From: Saccharopolyspora sp. NFXS83 | Lineage (GTDB): Bacteria > Actinomycetota > Actinomycetes > Mycobacteriales > Pseudonocardiaceae | Length of the DNA: 64,000 bases | NCBI RefSeq assembly: GCF_026241095.1 | Contig: NZ_JAPFGB010000008.1 | Location: 186,001 to 250,000, forward strand | Direction: 5' to 3' | Shown here: piece after piece, positions 9,306 to 20,875 of the stretch | Numbering within the stretch: the first letter of the stretch is position 1 | Layout: each line of letters begins with the position of its first letter | Notes under the pieces: generated by a model | What the model was told of the DNA's origin: nothing | Database searches by the model: none | What the model saw: only the letters and a program-made list of their open reading frames with translations | Position numbers and translations under genes: made by a program

Positions 9306-9331
9306 GGAACGAATTCGAGGTCGTGTTCGTT
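9306..9331 (+). promoter_or_regulatory. Candidate ECF-sigma (SigH/SigR-type) promoter for sigB
   Basis: GGAAC at 9306-9310 and GTT at 9329-9331 are separated by exactly 18 nt, the GGAAY-N18-GTT layout of SigH/SigR promoters. It would give a leader of roughly 290 nt to sigB. In mycobacteria sigB is driven by SigH/SigE; that this applies here is inference. The rest of the 9222-9623 gap shows nothing I can support. Confidence 0.35.
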
Positions 9332-9623
9332 TTCCAGGTATCAAAGCTTCGACAGCCAGGTCTACGAGCCGCCGCCACATCCGATGTGGCCCGGCTCAGC
9401 GGTGAGTCGAGCGGGTGTCCGAACAGAACGTGGTTCTGCTTCGACACCGCTCGCCCGCCGGGAACACGACTCCGAACCCGACAGCGCACGACACCAGACA
9501 GCACAACCGTCACATCCGGACGGCGTGGCATTCGGCCCGCAACACCGAGCGTACGCGTCCTCCACAGCGCCAGGCCGCGCCGTGAGTACGCCCCGCAAGC
9601 CAGCCCGTCAGGGAGGGAGCTCA

Positions 9624-10595
9624 ATGACCGTCCCGCAGACCAACACCATGACCGCCGCCACCGACGCCGACCTCGACAACCAGGGCCCCTCGGCCGACCT
9701 CGTCCGGGTCTACCTCAACGGCATCGGGCGCACCGCGCTGCTGACCGCGCAGGAAGAGGTCGACCTGGCCAAGCGCATCGAGGCCGGTGTCTTCGCGAAG
9801 CACATGCTGGAGACGGACGGCAAGATCTCGCCCGAGCGGCGCAGTGACCTGCGGTCGGTGGTGCGCGACGGCCGGGTGGCCAAGAACCACCTGATGGAGG
9901 CCAACCTGCGGCTGGTGGTGAGCCTCGCCAAGCGCTACACGGGCCGCGGCATGCCGCTGCTGGACCTGATCCAGGAGGGCAACCTCGGTCTGATCCGCGC
10001 GGTGGAGAAGTTCGACTACACCAAGGGCTTCAAGTTCTCCACGTACGCGACCTGGTGGATCCGCCAGGCCATCACCCGCGGCATGGCCGACCAGTCCCGC
10101 ACCATCCGGCTGCCCGTCCACCTGGTCGAACAGGTGAACAAGCTGGCCCGGATCAAGCGCGACCTGCACCAGAAGCTGGGCCGCGAGGCGACCGACGAGG
10201 AACTGGCCGAGGAGAGCGGACTCACCGCGACGAAGGTCTCCGACCTGCTCGACCACTCCCGCGACCCGGTGAGCCTGGACATGCCGGTGGGCGCTGAGGA
10301 GGACGCCCCGCTGGGCGACTTCATCGAGGACGCCGAATCGGCCGACGCGGAGAACGCCGTGATCTCCGGCTTCCTGCAGGACGACCTGCGCCGGGTGCTG
10401 GGCACCTTGGAGGAGCGGGAGCAGTCGGTGATCCGGATGCGCTACGGGCTCGACGACGGCCAGCCGCGCACGCTCGACCAGATCGGCAAGGCCTTCGGGT
10501 TGTCCCGGGAGCGGGTCCGCCAGATCGAGCGGGAGGTCATGTCGAAGCTGCGCCAGGGCGACCGGGCCGACCGGCTGCGCGCCTACGCCAGCTGA
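9624..10595 (+). CDS. sigB: RNA polymerase group 2 sigma factor SigB
   Basis: 323 aa, the same length as mycobacterial SigB. Region 1.2 is [18 protein letters not shown]. Region 2 is near-identical to SigA/SigB ([18 protein letters not shown], then [16 protein letters not shown]), region 3 is [14 protein letters not shown], and region 4.2 has [18 protein letters not shown]. It lacks the long N-terminal region 1.1 of the primary sigma factor, so it is a general stress/stationary group 2 factor. ATG 9624 follows GGGAGGGAG. A hairpin follows the stop. Confidence 0.93.
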   Translation: MTVPQTNTMTAATDADLDNQGPSADLVRVYLNGIGRTALLTAQEEVDLAKRIEAGVFAKHMLETDGKISPERRSDLRSVVRDGRVAKNHLMEANLRLVVSLAKRYTGRGMPLLDLIQEGNLGLIRAVEKFDYTKGFKFSTYATWWIRQAITRGMADQSRTIRLPVHLVEQVNKLARIKRDLHQKLGREATDEELAEESGLTATKVSDLLDHSRDPVSLDMPVGAEEDAPLGDFIEDAESADAENAVISGFLQDDLRRVLGTLEEREQSVIRMRYGLDDGQPRTLDQIGKAFGLSRERVRQIEREVMSKLRQGDRADRLRAYAS

Positions 10596-10622
10596 CGCCT
10601 TCGTGCGGTGACAGGGACGTTC

Positions 10623-10650
10623 GCGTCCGGCCGGTGACTCGGCCGGACGC
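10623..10650. terminator. Hairpin after sigB
   Basis: Arms 10623-10632 and 10641-10650 are perfect 10-bp complements around an 8-nt loop, between sigB and a convergent gene. No T-run. Confidence 0.6.
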
Positions 10651-10716
10651 TCCCGAGGGGAGGTCGGACTCGCCCGATGAGGCAGGTCCGGCCTCTCGCC
10701 CGTTCGGGGCCGGTGT

Positions 10717-11439
10717 TCAGTCGGCGCGGAACTTGCGCCGCCAGCGGTCGATCTCACCGTCCGCCACGCCGTGGGCTCGCAACCAGCCCGCGGCGTGCTC
10801 GTCGTGCGCGGCGAAGGTCTCGAGCACGCCCTCGATGGCCTCCACCGGCGTGGAGATCAGCTCGCGCACGTCCTCCTCGCTGACGCCCGGCGGCAACGCC
10901 GGTGCCATTTCCAGCCGCTGCAGCACCCGGAACATGTTGCGGTCGGTCCGCACGTAGTCCGCGATGATCGCGTCGGAGCGCACGCCCGCCGCGCTGAGCA
11001 GCATCGCCGAAACGACCCCGGTGCGGTCCTTGCCGGCCGCGCAGTGCACCAGCACCGGCCCGTCCGCCTCCAGCGCGAGCCGGAACGCCCGCACCAGCTT
11101 CGCCGCCGCGTCCCGCAGCGCGAGCTGGTAGAGCACCGGCAGCGGGTGGGTCACCTCCGTCGAGTGGATGCCCGCGAGCAGTTCGATCTGCTGCACCTCG
11201 GCCACCGTCGCCAGCGGGTGCGGCGTGCCGTTGAGCTCCGACGCGTCGCGCAGGTCCAGCACCAGCCGCGGCGGCCAAGTGATCCCGTCCGGCTCCCGGT
11301 CTCCCGGCTGCGGGGCGTCGCTGCGCAGCACGATCCCCGCACGGGTCGCCCCCGACCCCTCACCGGCGGGCATGCCGCCGAGATCGCGCAGGTTGACCAG
11401 CCCGGCCAGGGCATCGGACGTCGGATCCGTCGTGGACAA
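10717..11439 (-). CDS. Tyrosine-protein phosphatase (Y_phosphatase3 type)
   Basis: 240-aa dual-specificity/tyrosine phosphatase with the HCx5R signature HCAAGKDRTG (C133, R139). NLRDLGG near residue 16 and the LRSD block are typical of bacterial PtpB-like enzymes. The TTG at 11439 is chosen because ATGGGAGACGCCC lies directly upstream; the frame is open to 11538 without family similarity. Mycobacterial PtpB also hydrolyses phosphoinositides, which cannot be judged here. No signal peptide, so it is likely cytosolic. Confidence 0.85.
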   Translation of the reverse strand: MSTTDPTSDALAGLVNLRDLGGMPAGEGSGATRAGIVLRSDAPQPGDREPDGITWPPRLVLDLRDASELNGTPHPLATVAEVQQIELLAGIHSTEVTHPLPVLYQLALRDAAAKLVRAFRLALEADGPVLVHCAAGKDRTGVVSAMLLSAAGVRSDAIIADYVRTDRNMFRVLQRLEMAPALPPGVSEEDVRELISTPVEAIEGVLETFAAHDEHAAGWLRAHGVADGEIDRWRRKFRAD

Positions 11440-11570
11440 GGGCGTCTCCCATCGGGTCGGCTTCGACCGACAGCGTCGCAGGTGCGCACGGTCACCAACA
11501 GACCTGATCCCCGACGCCGTCCGGTGCGTTAACGTCACGGCATTCCCCGAACGCGCAAAGGAGCGGCGTC

Positions 11571-13223
<1,653 letters not shown>

Positions 13224-13232
13224 GCGAATGCT

Positions 13233-13290
13233 GCGTGCGGCCCCCCGCACGCACGACGGCCGGCGGCGCCCATCGGGCACCGCCGGCCGT
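13233..13290 (+). terminator. Two tandem hairpins after fumarase
   Basis: The first hairpin has arms 13233-13240 and 13245-13252 with a 4-nt loop. The second has arms 13256-13266 and 13280-13290 (perfect 11 bp) with a 13-nt loop. Both follow the fumarase stop closely and would end its transcript. Confidence 0.65.
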
Positions 13291-13312
13291 TGCACACCAC
13301 GAACGCGGGAAC

Positions 13313-13354
13313 GCACTTCTCCCGTAGGAGCCCCACCTCCTACGGGAGAAGTGC
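13313..13354. repeat. Perfect 18-bp inverted repeat
   Basis: Arms 13313-13330 and 13337-13354 are perfectly complementary around a 6-nt loop. It lies between the convergent fumarase and lipoprotein genes, as a third hairpin after two terminator-like ones. It may be the terminator of the minus-strand lipoprotein gene. The stem is less GC-rich than its neighbours. Confidence 0.7.
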
Positions 13355-13376
13355 CTGCGACGCGCAGATCACCACG

Positions 13377-13838
13377 TCAGCGACGCGGGACCTTCGCCTC
13401 GCGCTCTTCGAGCACGACGGTCCGCTGATCCAGCGGTTCGTCCAGCTGGACCGCCAGCGGCGGATAGCGCAGATCCATCGTGCAGATCCCCGGCGGGTCC
13501 GGGGTCTCGTTGACCAGCACGACCTTCACCTGCTGGTCGTTCTGCTCAGCGACTTCGGCGCGCACCTTGCTGCAGCCGCCTTCTTGGCCGTTGGTGACGA
13601 CCACGGAGCCGCCGTCCTGGGTCCACACCCGAGGCGCGGCACTCCCGGACTGGTCCGTGGCCTTGATCAGATCGTCCGGCACGGGTGTGCGTTCCTGCTC
13701 GGGCTTCGGCTCCACCGGGGTGGCCGGGGCTGGGGCCGGCGGCTGCCCGCCGAATCCGACGTCTTCTTGCTGTCCGGCGCAGGCGGTGAAGGCGAGGAGC
13801 AGCATGCCCGCGCCCACTGTGGTGTGTAGGCGTTTCAT
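13377..13838 (-). CDS. Putative lipoprotein, unknown function
   Basis: 153-aa exported lipoprotein: MKRLHTTVGAGM, a hydrophobic core, then lipobox LTAC-like FTAC with the cysteine near residue 20, followed by a proline-rich linker (PPAPAPATPVEPKPE). The mature part has two cysteines (EGGCSKV and GICTMDL) that could form a disulfide, around a beta-rich region. It resembles conserved actinobacterial secreted proteins with no known role. ATG 13838 is chosen for the signal peptide although the frame opens earlier; the Shine-Dalgarno is weak. Confidence 0.75.
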   Translation of the reverse strand: MKRLHTTVGAGMLLLAFTACAGQQEDVGFGGQPPAPAPATPVEPKPEQERTPVPDDLIKATDQSGSAAPRVWTQDGGSVVVTNGQEGGCSKVRAEVAEQNDQQVKVVLVNETPDPPGICTMDLRYPPLAVQLDEPLDQRTVVLEEREAKVPRR

Positions 13839-13991
13839 GCCCAGAAGACGGAGTGCGTTCGCCGCGGGGTTGCTCGGAAGTTCGGATCTTTTGGGCGGAC
13901 ACTGTGGATTCCGCCGCAACCGGCATTGAAACCGCTGGTCAGCGGCATTCACTGGGAACGTTTCGATCCGAATCCGGCAGGCCGAGCCGGA

Positions 13992-14891
13992 TCAGCGGTC
14001 CGCGTCCGCCGTCGCGCCGGTGCCGTCGGTGCGGCGGGCGGTGGTGGCCCAGTCCTTGATCCAGCCGACGAGCACGCCGCTGTTGTAGACCCAGGCGTAG
14101 TGGCCGAGCTTCGCCGCGCCCGCGATCTCGCAGGAGTAGTGCCGCCGGGTGCGCGGTGCCGCGACCGCCTTCGCCGCCAGGTGATCCACTGAGGACTCGG
14201 GGGCGAGCTCATCGCCTTCCACGCTGACCGTCAGCAACGCGGCGTCCAGCTCCCGCAACGCCTCCTCGTAGTCGATCTTCGAGCCACCGAGGCGGTAGCG
14301 GGCGGTACGGCCCTGGCGCGCCCAGTCCTGCATGATCCCGGCGGGCTGGCGGCCACCGAAGCCGAACCGCTCCCCCGGCCAGTAGCCGAGCACGGCGGAC
14401 AGGACCGCGACGGTCTGGGTGGCGATCAGGTTCTTCCATCCCCGCAGGCCGGGGAAGCTGCGGAACCACACCGAGCCGGACGCTAGCAGCGTCACGCCCC
14501 GCACCCTTCCCGGGTGCGCGGCGGCGAACAGCATCGAGATCTGCCCGCCGAGGCTGTGGCCGACCAGGAAGCGCGGTGCGTGCGGGAACTCGCGTTCGAC
14601 GAGGTCCACGACGGCGGCGGCATCGTCGATGAGGTCCTGGTACCCGAACCGGATGCCCCGGCCGGCGGCCGGTGTGGCGGCACCTTGCCCGCGTGCGTCG
14701 ACGCTCACCGCGGAACAGCCCTGCTCGTGCAGCTCCTGCAGGAAGGGCCGGTAGTAGGTGGCCGGGACGCCCATCGCGGGCAGCACGATGACGACCGGTG
14801 CCGCCGGGTCGTCCGCGGCGAGCGCGCCGACGCTCAACTGGTGATCACCCGCGGACACCACGCCCAGCTCGGTCAACGTCAGGTCGGCCAT
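13992..14891 (-). CDS. Alpha/beta hydrolase
   Basis: 299-aa alpha/beta hydrolase. The nucleophile elbow is GHSLGGQ with S113, an oxyanion-type block ILPAMGVPATYY lies near residue 40, and a plausible catalytic histidine is in LGHYAW near residue 270. The fold is that of lysophospholipase/serine-aminopeptidase-like enzymes (COG4757 type). The substrate is unknown. No signal peptide. The upstream pat gene ends 90 bp away on the same strand. Confidence 0.85.
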   Translation of the reverse strand: MADLTLTELGVVSAGDHQLSVGALAADDPAAPVVIVLPAMGVPATYYRPFLQELHEQGCSAVSVDARGQGAATPAAGRGIRFGYQDLIDDAAAVVDLVEREFPHAPRFLVGHSLGGQISMLFAAAHPGRVRGVTLLASGSVWFRSFPGLRGWKNLIATQTVAVLSAVLGYWPGERFGFGGRQPAGIMQDWARQGRTARYRLGGSKIDYEEALRELDAALLTVSVEGDELAPESSVDHLAAKAVAAPRTRRHYSCEIAGAAKLGHYAWVYNSGVLVGWIKDWATTARRTDGTGATADADR

Positions 14892-14981
14892 CCCGGGACT
14901 CCCGTCCTTGAACTCGGCTCCTCAGCTCGGGACAGAATAACGATACGACCAAGTTCCGATGAGGGTCAGGGGTGATCCGGC

Positions 14982-17810
14982 TCAGCGCAGCCTGCGCGGA
15001 CCCGTATCCGGGGTGGCGGCCGACGGACGCACGCTGATCCGAGCACCGGTGACCCGCACCCCGGACGCGGAGGCCAGCACCGGCTGCAACGTCAGCTCCC
15101 GGACCTCCGGCAGGTCCTCGACCAGGGTCGCCACCCGCAGCACCAGGTCCTCCAGCGCCGCCAGGTCCGCCGGTTCGTCACCCCGGTACCCGGCCAGCAG
15201 CGGCGCCGCCCGCGGCGACCGCACCAGCGAGGCCACGTCCACATCGGTCATCGGGACCGCCCGGTAGGCCTTGTCCCCCAGCAGCTCACTGGCCACACCG
15301 GACAGTCCGAAGGAGACCAGCGTCCCGAAGGACGGGTCGTCCATCAGGTCGATCACGCAGGAATGGCCGCGCCCGGCCATGTTCTGCACGTAGACCTCGT
15401 GCGCACCGCACACCTGGAGCAGGTCCGCGTAGGCGGCGCGGACCGTGTCGGCGTTCACCAGGTCCAGCCGCACCCCGACCAGATCGGTGCGGTGCCGCAG
15501 CTGATCGTCGGCCGACTTCAACACCACCGGGAAACCCAGCTCGGTCGCCGCGCGCACGGCGTCCTGCTCGCTGCGCACCCGCCGGAACGCCACCAGCTCG
15601 ATCCCGTAGTGGCCGAGCAGCTCCACCGCCTGCTCGTCGCTGAGCCGCGTCTCGCCCTCGGTCAGCGAGGCCTCGACCAGCTCCCTGGCCCGCTCCGGCG
15701 CGATGCCCTCCGGGCGGGTGAAGTGGCCCTGCGGCGCGGACCGCCAGCGGGCGTAGCGGGTCGCCCTCGCCAGCGACAGCACCGCCCGCTCCGGGCTCGG
15801 GTAGGACGGCACCGATCCCCAGCCCGCCGAACCGTCCGGGCCCGGCACCGCGAGCTCGTCCGGCACGCCCTCCGCCGCCAGGAAGGTCGTCACCACCGGC
15901 TTCGTCGCCGCGATCCCCGCCTCCTGCAACGCCTCCCGCAACGCGCGGGCGTAGGCCGTGCCGGGCATTGCGACGGGCGGCACGAAGACGGTGACCAGGG
16001 CGTCCACGTCTTCGCTGAGCGCCGCTTCGCGCACCGCGGCGGCGAACACCTCCGGCTCCGCCGAGGCGCCCACATCGACCGGTTCGGCCGCCAGCCGCAG
16101 CCCTTCCGCCTGCGCGACGTCCGCGGCCAGCATGCCCAGCGCCGAGGAGTTGCCGACCACCGCGACCCGCTCCCCGGTGGGCAGCGGCTGGTGGGCGAGC
16201 AGCAACGCCGTGTCGAACATCTGCGCCACCGAATCGACGCGGATCACCCCTGCCTGCTCGAACAGGGCCTGCACACTCGTCTCGTCGACCTGCACCGACG
16301 TCGCCGCCAAGCCCGCGCGCACCGCGTTGCGGCCGGACTTGACGACCACGATCGGCTTGGTGCGCGCCAGCCGCCGGGCCAGCCGGGCGAACTTGCGCGG
16401 GTTGCCGAACGACTCCAGGTACAGCAGCACCACGTCGGTGGCGGGGTCGGTCTGCCAGTACTGCAGCATGTCGTTGCCGGACACGTCGGCGCGGTTGCCC
16501 GCCGAGACGAAGGTGGACAGCCCCAGCCCGCGTTCGGTCGCGGTCGCCAGGATCGCCACGCCCAGCGCGCCGGACTGGCAGAAGAACCCGGTGCGACCGC
16601 TGCCCGGCAGGCGCGGCGCGAGCGTCGCGTTGAGCCGGTGGCCGGCATCGGTGTTGACCACGCCCAGGGCGTTCGGACCGACGACCCGCATGCCGTGCAC
16701 CCGCGCGGCGCGCACCATGCGGCGTTCGATCTCGCGACCGTCCGGACCGGACTCGCTGAACCCGGAGCTCACGATCACCAGGGCCTTCACGCCCTTGGCC
16801 AGGCAGGCGTCCAGGACTTCGTCGATCCCGGCGGCCGGGATGGCCACCACCGCGAGGTCCACGTCGTCGGGAATGTCGAGCACCGACGGGTACGCGCGCA
16901 CACCGCGCACCGAGCGGTGCTCCGGGTTGACCGGGTACACCGGCCCGGCGAAGTCCGCGGTGAGCAGGTTGACGAGCACCGCGTGCCCGATCTTGCGGTG
17001 ATCGGTGGACGCGCCGATCACGGCCACCGAACGCGGGTGCAGCAGGTTGTGCACGCTGCGCGCCTCGGCGGCCTGTTCGCGGGCCCGCGCGACCGCCAGC
17101 GACTCCTCGGTCGGGTCGATGTCGAACTCCAGGTGCACGACGCCTTCCTCCATCGCGCGCCGCACCTGGTAACCGGCGTCGCGGAACACCCGCACCATCC
17201 CCGAGTTCTCCGCCAGCACTTCCGCGACGAACCGGTCCAGGCCGCACTCCTGGGCGGCGGCGGCCAAGTGCTCCAGCAGGATGGACCCGAGGCCGCGGCC
17301 CTGGTGCTGGTCCTGGACTACGAACGCCACCTCGGCCGAATCCTGCTCGTCGAGGCGGTCGAAGCGGCCCACCGCGACGATGTCGTCGCCGAGCAATGCC
17401 ACCAGCGCTACCCGGTTCTGGTGGTCGACGGTGCTGAACCGCTCCACGTCCCGTTTCGGCATCCGCGGGTAGGGACCGAAGTAGCGGAAGTAGCGGGTGC
17501 GGTCGCTGAGCCTGCCGTGGAACGAGACCAGCTGGTCGGCGTCGGCGGGCGTGATGGGACGCAAGTGCACGGTGCCGCCGTCGGAGAGCACGACGTCGGC
17601 CTCCCAGCGGCGGGGGTAGGCCTCGTCGAGCACCGCGCTCGACGTGTCGTCCGGCTGTTCGGCGGGCGGGTTCTCGGCGGCCGGCTGATCGGCGGGTGGG
17701 GACGTGGCCGGCGCGGGCGCCGCGCCGCTCGCGGCTGCGCCGTCGCCGCTGCCCTGGTCGTCCGGCCGACCGTCACCGTTCGAACCGCGCCGCTTCGCCC
17801 CGCCACCCAT
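14982..17810 (-). CDS. pat: GNAT + acyl-CoA synthetase-like protein acetyltransferase (Pat)
   Basis: 942 aa. A disordered Ala/Pro N-terminus is followed by a GNAT domain (~60-230; acetyl-CoA loop DQHQGRGLGSILLEHL), then a CoA-binding domain (~245 on; HPRSVAVIGAS), succinyl-CoA-ligase-like domains and a C-terminal ATP-grasp part. The GNAT-first order is the type II Pat arrangement. In active ADP-forming synthetases the phosphorylated histidine lies in an SHTG block; here it reads AATSVQVDE, so the synthetase part is probably non-catalytic and regulatory. Pat enzymes acetylate lysines of acyl-CoA synthetases. ATG 17810 follows GAGAGGG. It is 84 bp from acuC. Confidence 0.88.
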   Translation of the reverse strand: MGGGAKRRGSNGDGRPDDQGSGDGAAASGAAPAPATSPPADQPAAENPPAEQPDDTSSAVLDEAYPRRWEADVVLSDGGTVHLRPITPADADQLVSFHGRLSDRTRYFRYFGPYPRMPKRDVERFSTVDHQNRVALVALLGDDIVAVGRFDRLDEQDSAEVAFVVQDQHQGRGLGSILLEHLAAAAQECGLDRFVAEVLAENSGMVRVFRDAGYQVRRAMEEGVVHLEFDIDPTEESLAVARAREQAAEARSVHNLLHPRSVAVIGASTDHRKIGHAVLVNLLTADFAGPVYPVNPEHRSVRGVRAYPSVLDIPDDVDLAVVAIPAAGIDEVLDACLAKGVKALVIVSSGFSESGPDGREIERRMVRAARVHGMRVVGPNALGVVNTDAGHRLNATLAPRLPGSGRTGFFCQSGALGVAILATATERGLGLSTFVSAGNRADVSGNDMLQYWQTDPATDVVLLYLESFGNPRKFARLARRLARTKPIVVVKSGRNAVRAGLAATSVQVDETSVQALFEQAGVIRVDSVAQMFDTALLLAHQPLPTGERVAVVGNSSALGMLAADVAQAEGLRLAAEPVDVGASAEPEVFAAAVREAALSEDVDALVTVFVPPVAMPGTAYARALREALQEAGIAATKPVVTTFLAAEGVPDELAVPGPDGSAGWGSVPSYPSPERAVLSLARATRYARWRSAPQGHFTRPEGIAPERARELVEASLTEGETRLSDEQAVELLGHYGIELVAFRRVRSEQDAVRAATELGFPVVLKSADDQLRHRTDLVGVRLDLVNADTVRAAYADLLQVCGAHEVYVQNMAGRGHSCVIDLMDDPSFGTLVSFGLSGVASELLGDKAYRAVPMTDVDVASLVRSPRAAPLLAGYRGDEPADLAALEDLVLRVATLVEDLPEVRELTLQPVLASASGVRVTGARISVRPSAATPDTGPRRLR

Positions 17811-17894
17811 CAGCCAGCACCCTCTCAACCGCACCGGCGTCGAGCAGGCCGGGCGCACTGCGCCGCCGGTGCGGGCACGCGTGCGCCGCCGATG

Positions 17895-19070
17895 TCAATC
17901 GCGGACATCGGCCGGGTCCAGTCCGTGCAGCGGGAACAGCGCGTGCCGCGCGTCCCGGATCGCCGTGTCCACCGTGGACTCGGTGATCCCGGTCCACGGT
18001 GCGAACGACGGATCCTCCCCATCCGTCAACGACGTGGGCAGCGGAACGTTCCCCGCCACCCTCAACGCGTGCGCCAGCCAGTCCTGCGGCAGCGACGTAG
18101 CCGGGTCCAGGTCCCGGTCCAGCGCGGTCGCCAGCAGGTGCGTCCAGCTGCGCGGCACGACCCGGTACAGCGAGTAGCCACCGCCGCCGAGCGCGACCCA
18201 CTTGCCGCCCGCGTAGCGCTGCGCCAGGTCCCGCAGGCTGCGGTAGGAGGCCCGCTGACCGTCCACGGACATCGCCAGGTCCGCCAGCGGATCTTCCCGG
18301 TGCGCGTCCGCCCCGGACTGCGTGACCAGCACCTGCGGCTGGAAGTCGGCCAGCAGCGACGGCACCACGGCCTGGAATGCCCGCTGCCAGTCCGCGTCAC
18401 CCGTCCCCGGCGGCAGCGGAACGTTCACCGCCGACCCCTCCGCACCCGGCCCACCGGTCTCGGTGGCGAAGCCGGTGCCCGGCCACAAGGTGATCGGGTG
18501 CTGGTGCAGCGAGATGGTCAGCACTCGCGGGTCGTCGTAGAACGCCGCCTGCACCCCGTCGCCGTGGTGCACGTCGACGTCGATGTAAGCGATGCGCTCC
18601 ACGCCCTGCTCGAGCATCCAGGCGATGGCCACGGCGCAGTCGTTGTAGACGCAGAAGCCCGCCGCACGCTCCGGCATCGCGTGGTGCAGGCCGCCCGCGA
18701 TGTTGACGGCGCGGTCCGTCCGGCCCGACACGACCTGCTCGGCAGCGGTGATCGACGCTCCGGCGATGAGCGCGGACGCCTCGTGCATCCGATCGAAGAT
18801 CGGGTTGTCCTCGGTGCCCAGCCCGTACCCGACGTCCCAGGCCGAGGTCGGCGCCGAGCGCACCGCCGCCAGGTAGTCGGGACGGTGGACGCGGAGCAGG
18901 TCCTCGTCCGATGCCGGTCGCGGCGGCACCGGCGTCACGTCGTCGAGCACGCCAAGCGACCGCGCCAAGCGCATCGTCAGGTCGAGCCGCACCGGGTGCA
19001 ACGGATGCTCGCCGCCGAGGTCGTAGTCGAGGACCGACTCGTCCCACACCACCGCGCATGTCTCGCCCAT
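17895..19070 (-). CDS. acuC: AcuC-type lysine deacetylase (class I HDAC fold)
   Basis: 391-aa zinc-dependent deacetylase of the AcuC/histone deacetylase family. It shows the tandem active-site histidines (GLHHAM, H129-H130) and the metal ligands in [10 protein letters not shown] (D166, H168). The N-terminal [11 protein letters not shown] is typical of AcuC. In Bacillus AcuC reverses acetylation of acetyl-CoA synthetase. Here it lies immediately upstream of pat on the same strand, so writer and eraser are probably linked. ATG 19070 is chosen because family similarity begins there; a longer open frame extends to 19964 but overlaps the sulfurtransferase. Confidence 0.9.
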   Translation of the reverse strand: MGETCAVVWDESVLDYDLGGEHPLHPVRLDLTMRLARSLGVLDDVTPVPPRPASDEDLLRVHRPDYLAAVRSAPTSAWDVGYGLGTEDNPIFDRMHEASALIAGASITAAEQVVSGRTDRAVNIAGGLHHAMPERAAGFCVYNDCAVAIAWMLEQGVERIAYIDVDVHHGDGVQAAFYDDPRVLTISLHQHPITLWPGTGFATETGGPGAEGSAVNVPLPPGTGDADWQRAFQAVVPSLLADFQPQVLVTQSGADAHREDPLADLAMSVDGQRASYRSLRDLAQRYAGGKWVALGGGGYSLYRVVPRSWTHLLATALDRDLDPATSLPQDWLAHALRVAGNVPLPTSLTDGEDPSFAPWTGITESTVDTAIRDARHALFPLHGLDPADVRD

Positions 19071-19189
19071 GGCCGGGACGCTACCCGCCCTGTGGCCGCC
19101 CCCACAGTGGTCCAGGGCACAGCGGAATCCTCGCCTCCGGTGTGGCGAAACTTGGCCACCAGCACCCGTGCGCGCATCCGCGCGCCTCG

Positions 19190-20041
19190 TCAGCTCGGCC
19201 GGTCGCCCGTGGCCGCCGGGCGATCCGGATCCGCCGACCAGTGCGACCACGATCCGGCGTAGAGCGCAGCCGGATTCCCCGGGCCGCTCAGTCCCGCGTG
19301 TTCCAGCGCGAGCAGCGTCGAGCACGCGGTCACGCCCGAGCCGCAGTACGCCCCGACCTGCGACGTGCCGTCCACCCCGAGGTCGCGGAACAGCGCCACC
19401 ACGTCCTGCGGCGTCCGCCACGTCCCGTCCTCCGTGACGTTGGCCGCGAACGGCGCGTTGCGCGCGCCCGGGATGTGGCCCGCCCTGGGGTCGACGGGTT
19501 CCACCTCGCCCCGGTACCGCTCCGGTGCCCGGGCGTCGAGCAGCCGTCCGGCTTCGGCCAGCCGCGCCGCCTCGTCCGCGTCGATCACCGGCAACGAATC
19601 GGGGACGCCCTGGAAATCGGTGGGCACGACCTCCGGTACCTCGGCCGTCACCGGGTTGCCTCGCGCGACCCAGGCCCGGTAGCCGCCGTCGAGCACCCGA
19701 ACCCGGGGGTGCCCCGCCCACCGCAGCAACCACCAGGCCCGCGCGGCAGCCGAACCGTTGTCCGCGTCGTAAGCCACGACCTCCCGGTCGGCGGTGACCC
19801 CCGCCCGCCGGAGGACGGCCTGCAGGTCGGCGGCAGTGGGCAGCGGGTGGCGCCCGCCTGCGCCGGGCGGCGCGGCGAGTTCGGTGTCGAGATCCACGAA
19901 CACCGCACCCGGCAGGTGATCGCGGTCGTAGTCCTGCCTGCCGGGTGGCCCCAGCAGGCTCCACCGGACGTCGAGCAGCACCGGCGGGCGGGCTCCCGCG
20001 ACTTCCTGGGAAAGATCATCCACGCTGATCAGCGGGTCCAT
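19190..20041 (-). CDS. sseA: Sulfurtransferase (two-domain rhodanese)
   Basis: 283-aa thiosulfate/3-mercaptopyruvate sulfurtransferase with tandem rhodanese domains: the inactive N-terminal one (VLLDVRWSL) and an active C-terminal one with loop CGSGVTA (C233) carrying the persulfide. CGSGVTA is closer to the mercaptopyruvate/SseA type. The strong Shine-Dalgarno (CAGGAGGT) precedes ATG 20041. The upstream region is shared with the divergent ideR. Confidence 0.9.
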   Translation of the reverse strand: MDPLISVDDLSQEVAGARPPVLLDVRWSLLGPPGRQDYDRDHLPGAVFVDLDTELAAPPGAGGRHPLPTAADLQAVLRRAGVTADREVVAYDADNGSAAARAWWLLRWAGHPRVRVLDGGYRAWVARGNPVTAEVPEVVPTDFQGVPDSLPVIDADEAARLAEAGRLLDARAPERYRGEVEPVDPRAGHIPGARNAPFAANVTEDGTWRTPQDVVALFRDLGVDGTSQVGAYCGSGVTACSTLLALEHAGLSGPGNPAALYAGSWSHWSADPDRPAATGDRPS

Positions 20042-20141
20042 GTCGACCTCCTGGAGGGAATGGGAACTGAGCCGGAAGAACGGCCTCGAACACTGGAAAC
20101 GGCTGCTCGGAAGCCACCGACCGGCGGTAGTGCCGCGGGAC

Positions 20142-20147
20142 TAGAAT
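20142..20147 (+). promoter_or_regulatory. Candidate -10 box for ideR
   Basis: TAGAAT (5/6 match to TATAAT) lies 29 nt before the GTG of ideR. A weak -35-like block is further upstream. It lies in the 135-bp divergent interval to sseA. No palindromic iron box of the TTAGGTTAGGCTAACC type is seen. Confidence 0.4.
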
Positions 20148-20176
20148 CGCGGGTGGGACTGCAACGGGGAGCCAGC

Positions 20177-20875
20177 GTGAACGATCTCATCGATACCACC
20201 GAGATGTACCTTCGCACCATTTACGACTTGGAGGAGGAGGGCGTCGTCCCGCTGCGCGCCCGAATCGCGGAACGCCTGGAGCAGAGCGGGCCCACCGTGA
20301 GCCAGACCGTGGCCCGGATGGAGCGCGACGGCCTGCTCACCGTGGCTGAGGACCGGCACCTGGAGCTCACCGAGGCCGGTCGCACCCGAGCGGTCCGCGT
20401 GATGCGCAAGCACCGGCTCGCCGAGCGGCTGCTGGTCGACGTGATCGGCCTGGAATGGGAACACGTGCACGATGAGGCGTGCCGCTGGGAGCACGTGATG
20501 AGCGAGGCGGTGGAGCGCAAGCTCGTCGCCCTGCTCGGCAATCCCGCGACTTCCCCGTACGGCAACCCGATTCCCGGTCTCGAAGAGCTCGGCGCGGGGC
20601 CGCAGCCCGCACCCGCCAACGAAGCCGACCTGCAGCGCGTCGATGAGATCGCCCGCCGAGGTGGCGGCCGTGCCACGGTGTGCCGGATCGCCGAGCACGT
20701 GCAGCTCGACCCCGACCTGATGAGTGAGCTCAAGGAAGTCGGGCTGATGCCCGCCCAGGAGATCGAGATCGTTCCGGTCACCGGCGTGAACAAGCCGATC
20801 GAGGTCACCGGTCCCAAGGGCAGCACCCAGCTCGCCCCCGGCATCGCCCACGCCGTCCTGGTCATCGCCCGGTGA
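20177..20875 (+). CDS. ideR: Iron-dependent regulator IdeR (DtxR family)
   Basis: 232-aa metal-activated repressor. All metal ligands of DtxR are at canonical numbering: M10, H79, E83, H98, C102, E105, H106. A winged-helix DNA-binding part ([16 protein letters not shown]) comes first, then the dimerisation domain, and a C-terminal SH3-like domain ending the protein. The cysteine at 102 is the usual sign of an iron- rather than manganese-type sensor. GTG 20177 is chosen by family alignment. The stop overlaps the GTG of galK by four bases. Confidence 0.95.
   Translation: MNDLIDTTEMYLRTIYDLEEEGVVPLRARIAERLEQSGPTVSQTVARMERDGLLTVAEDRHLELTEAGRTRAVRVMRKHRLAERLLVDVIGLEWEHVHDEACRWEHVMSEAVERKLVALLGNPATSPYGNPIPGLEELGAGPQPAPANEADLQRVDEIARRGGGRATVCRIAEHVQLDPDLMSELKEVGLMPAQEIEIVPVTGVNKPIEVTGPKGSTQLAPGIAHAVLVIAR

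Noticed and set aside
15363-19262. A 1299-codon plus-strand open frame across pat and acuC
   Set aside because: Antisense shadow rich in Arg/His/Gly; the real genes are on the minus strand.
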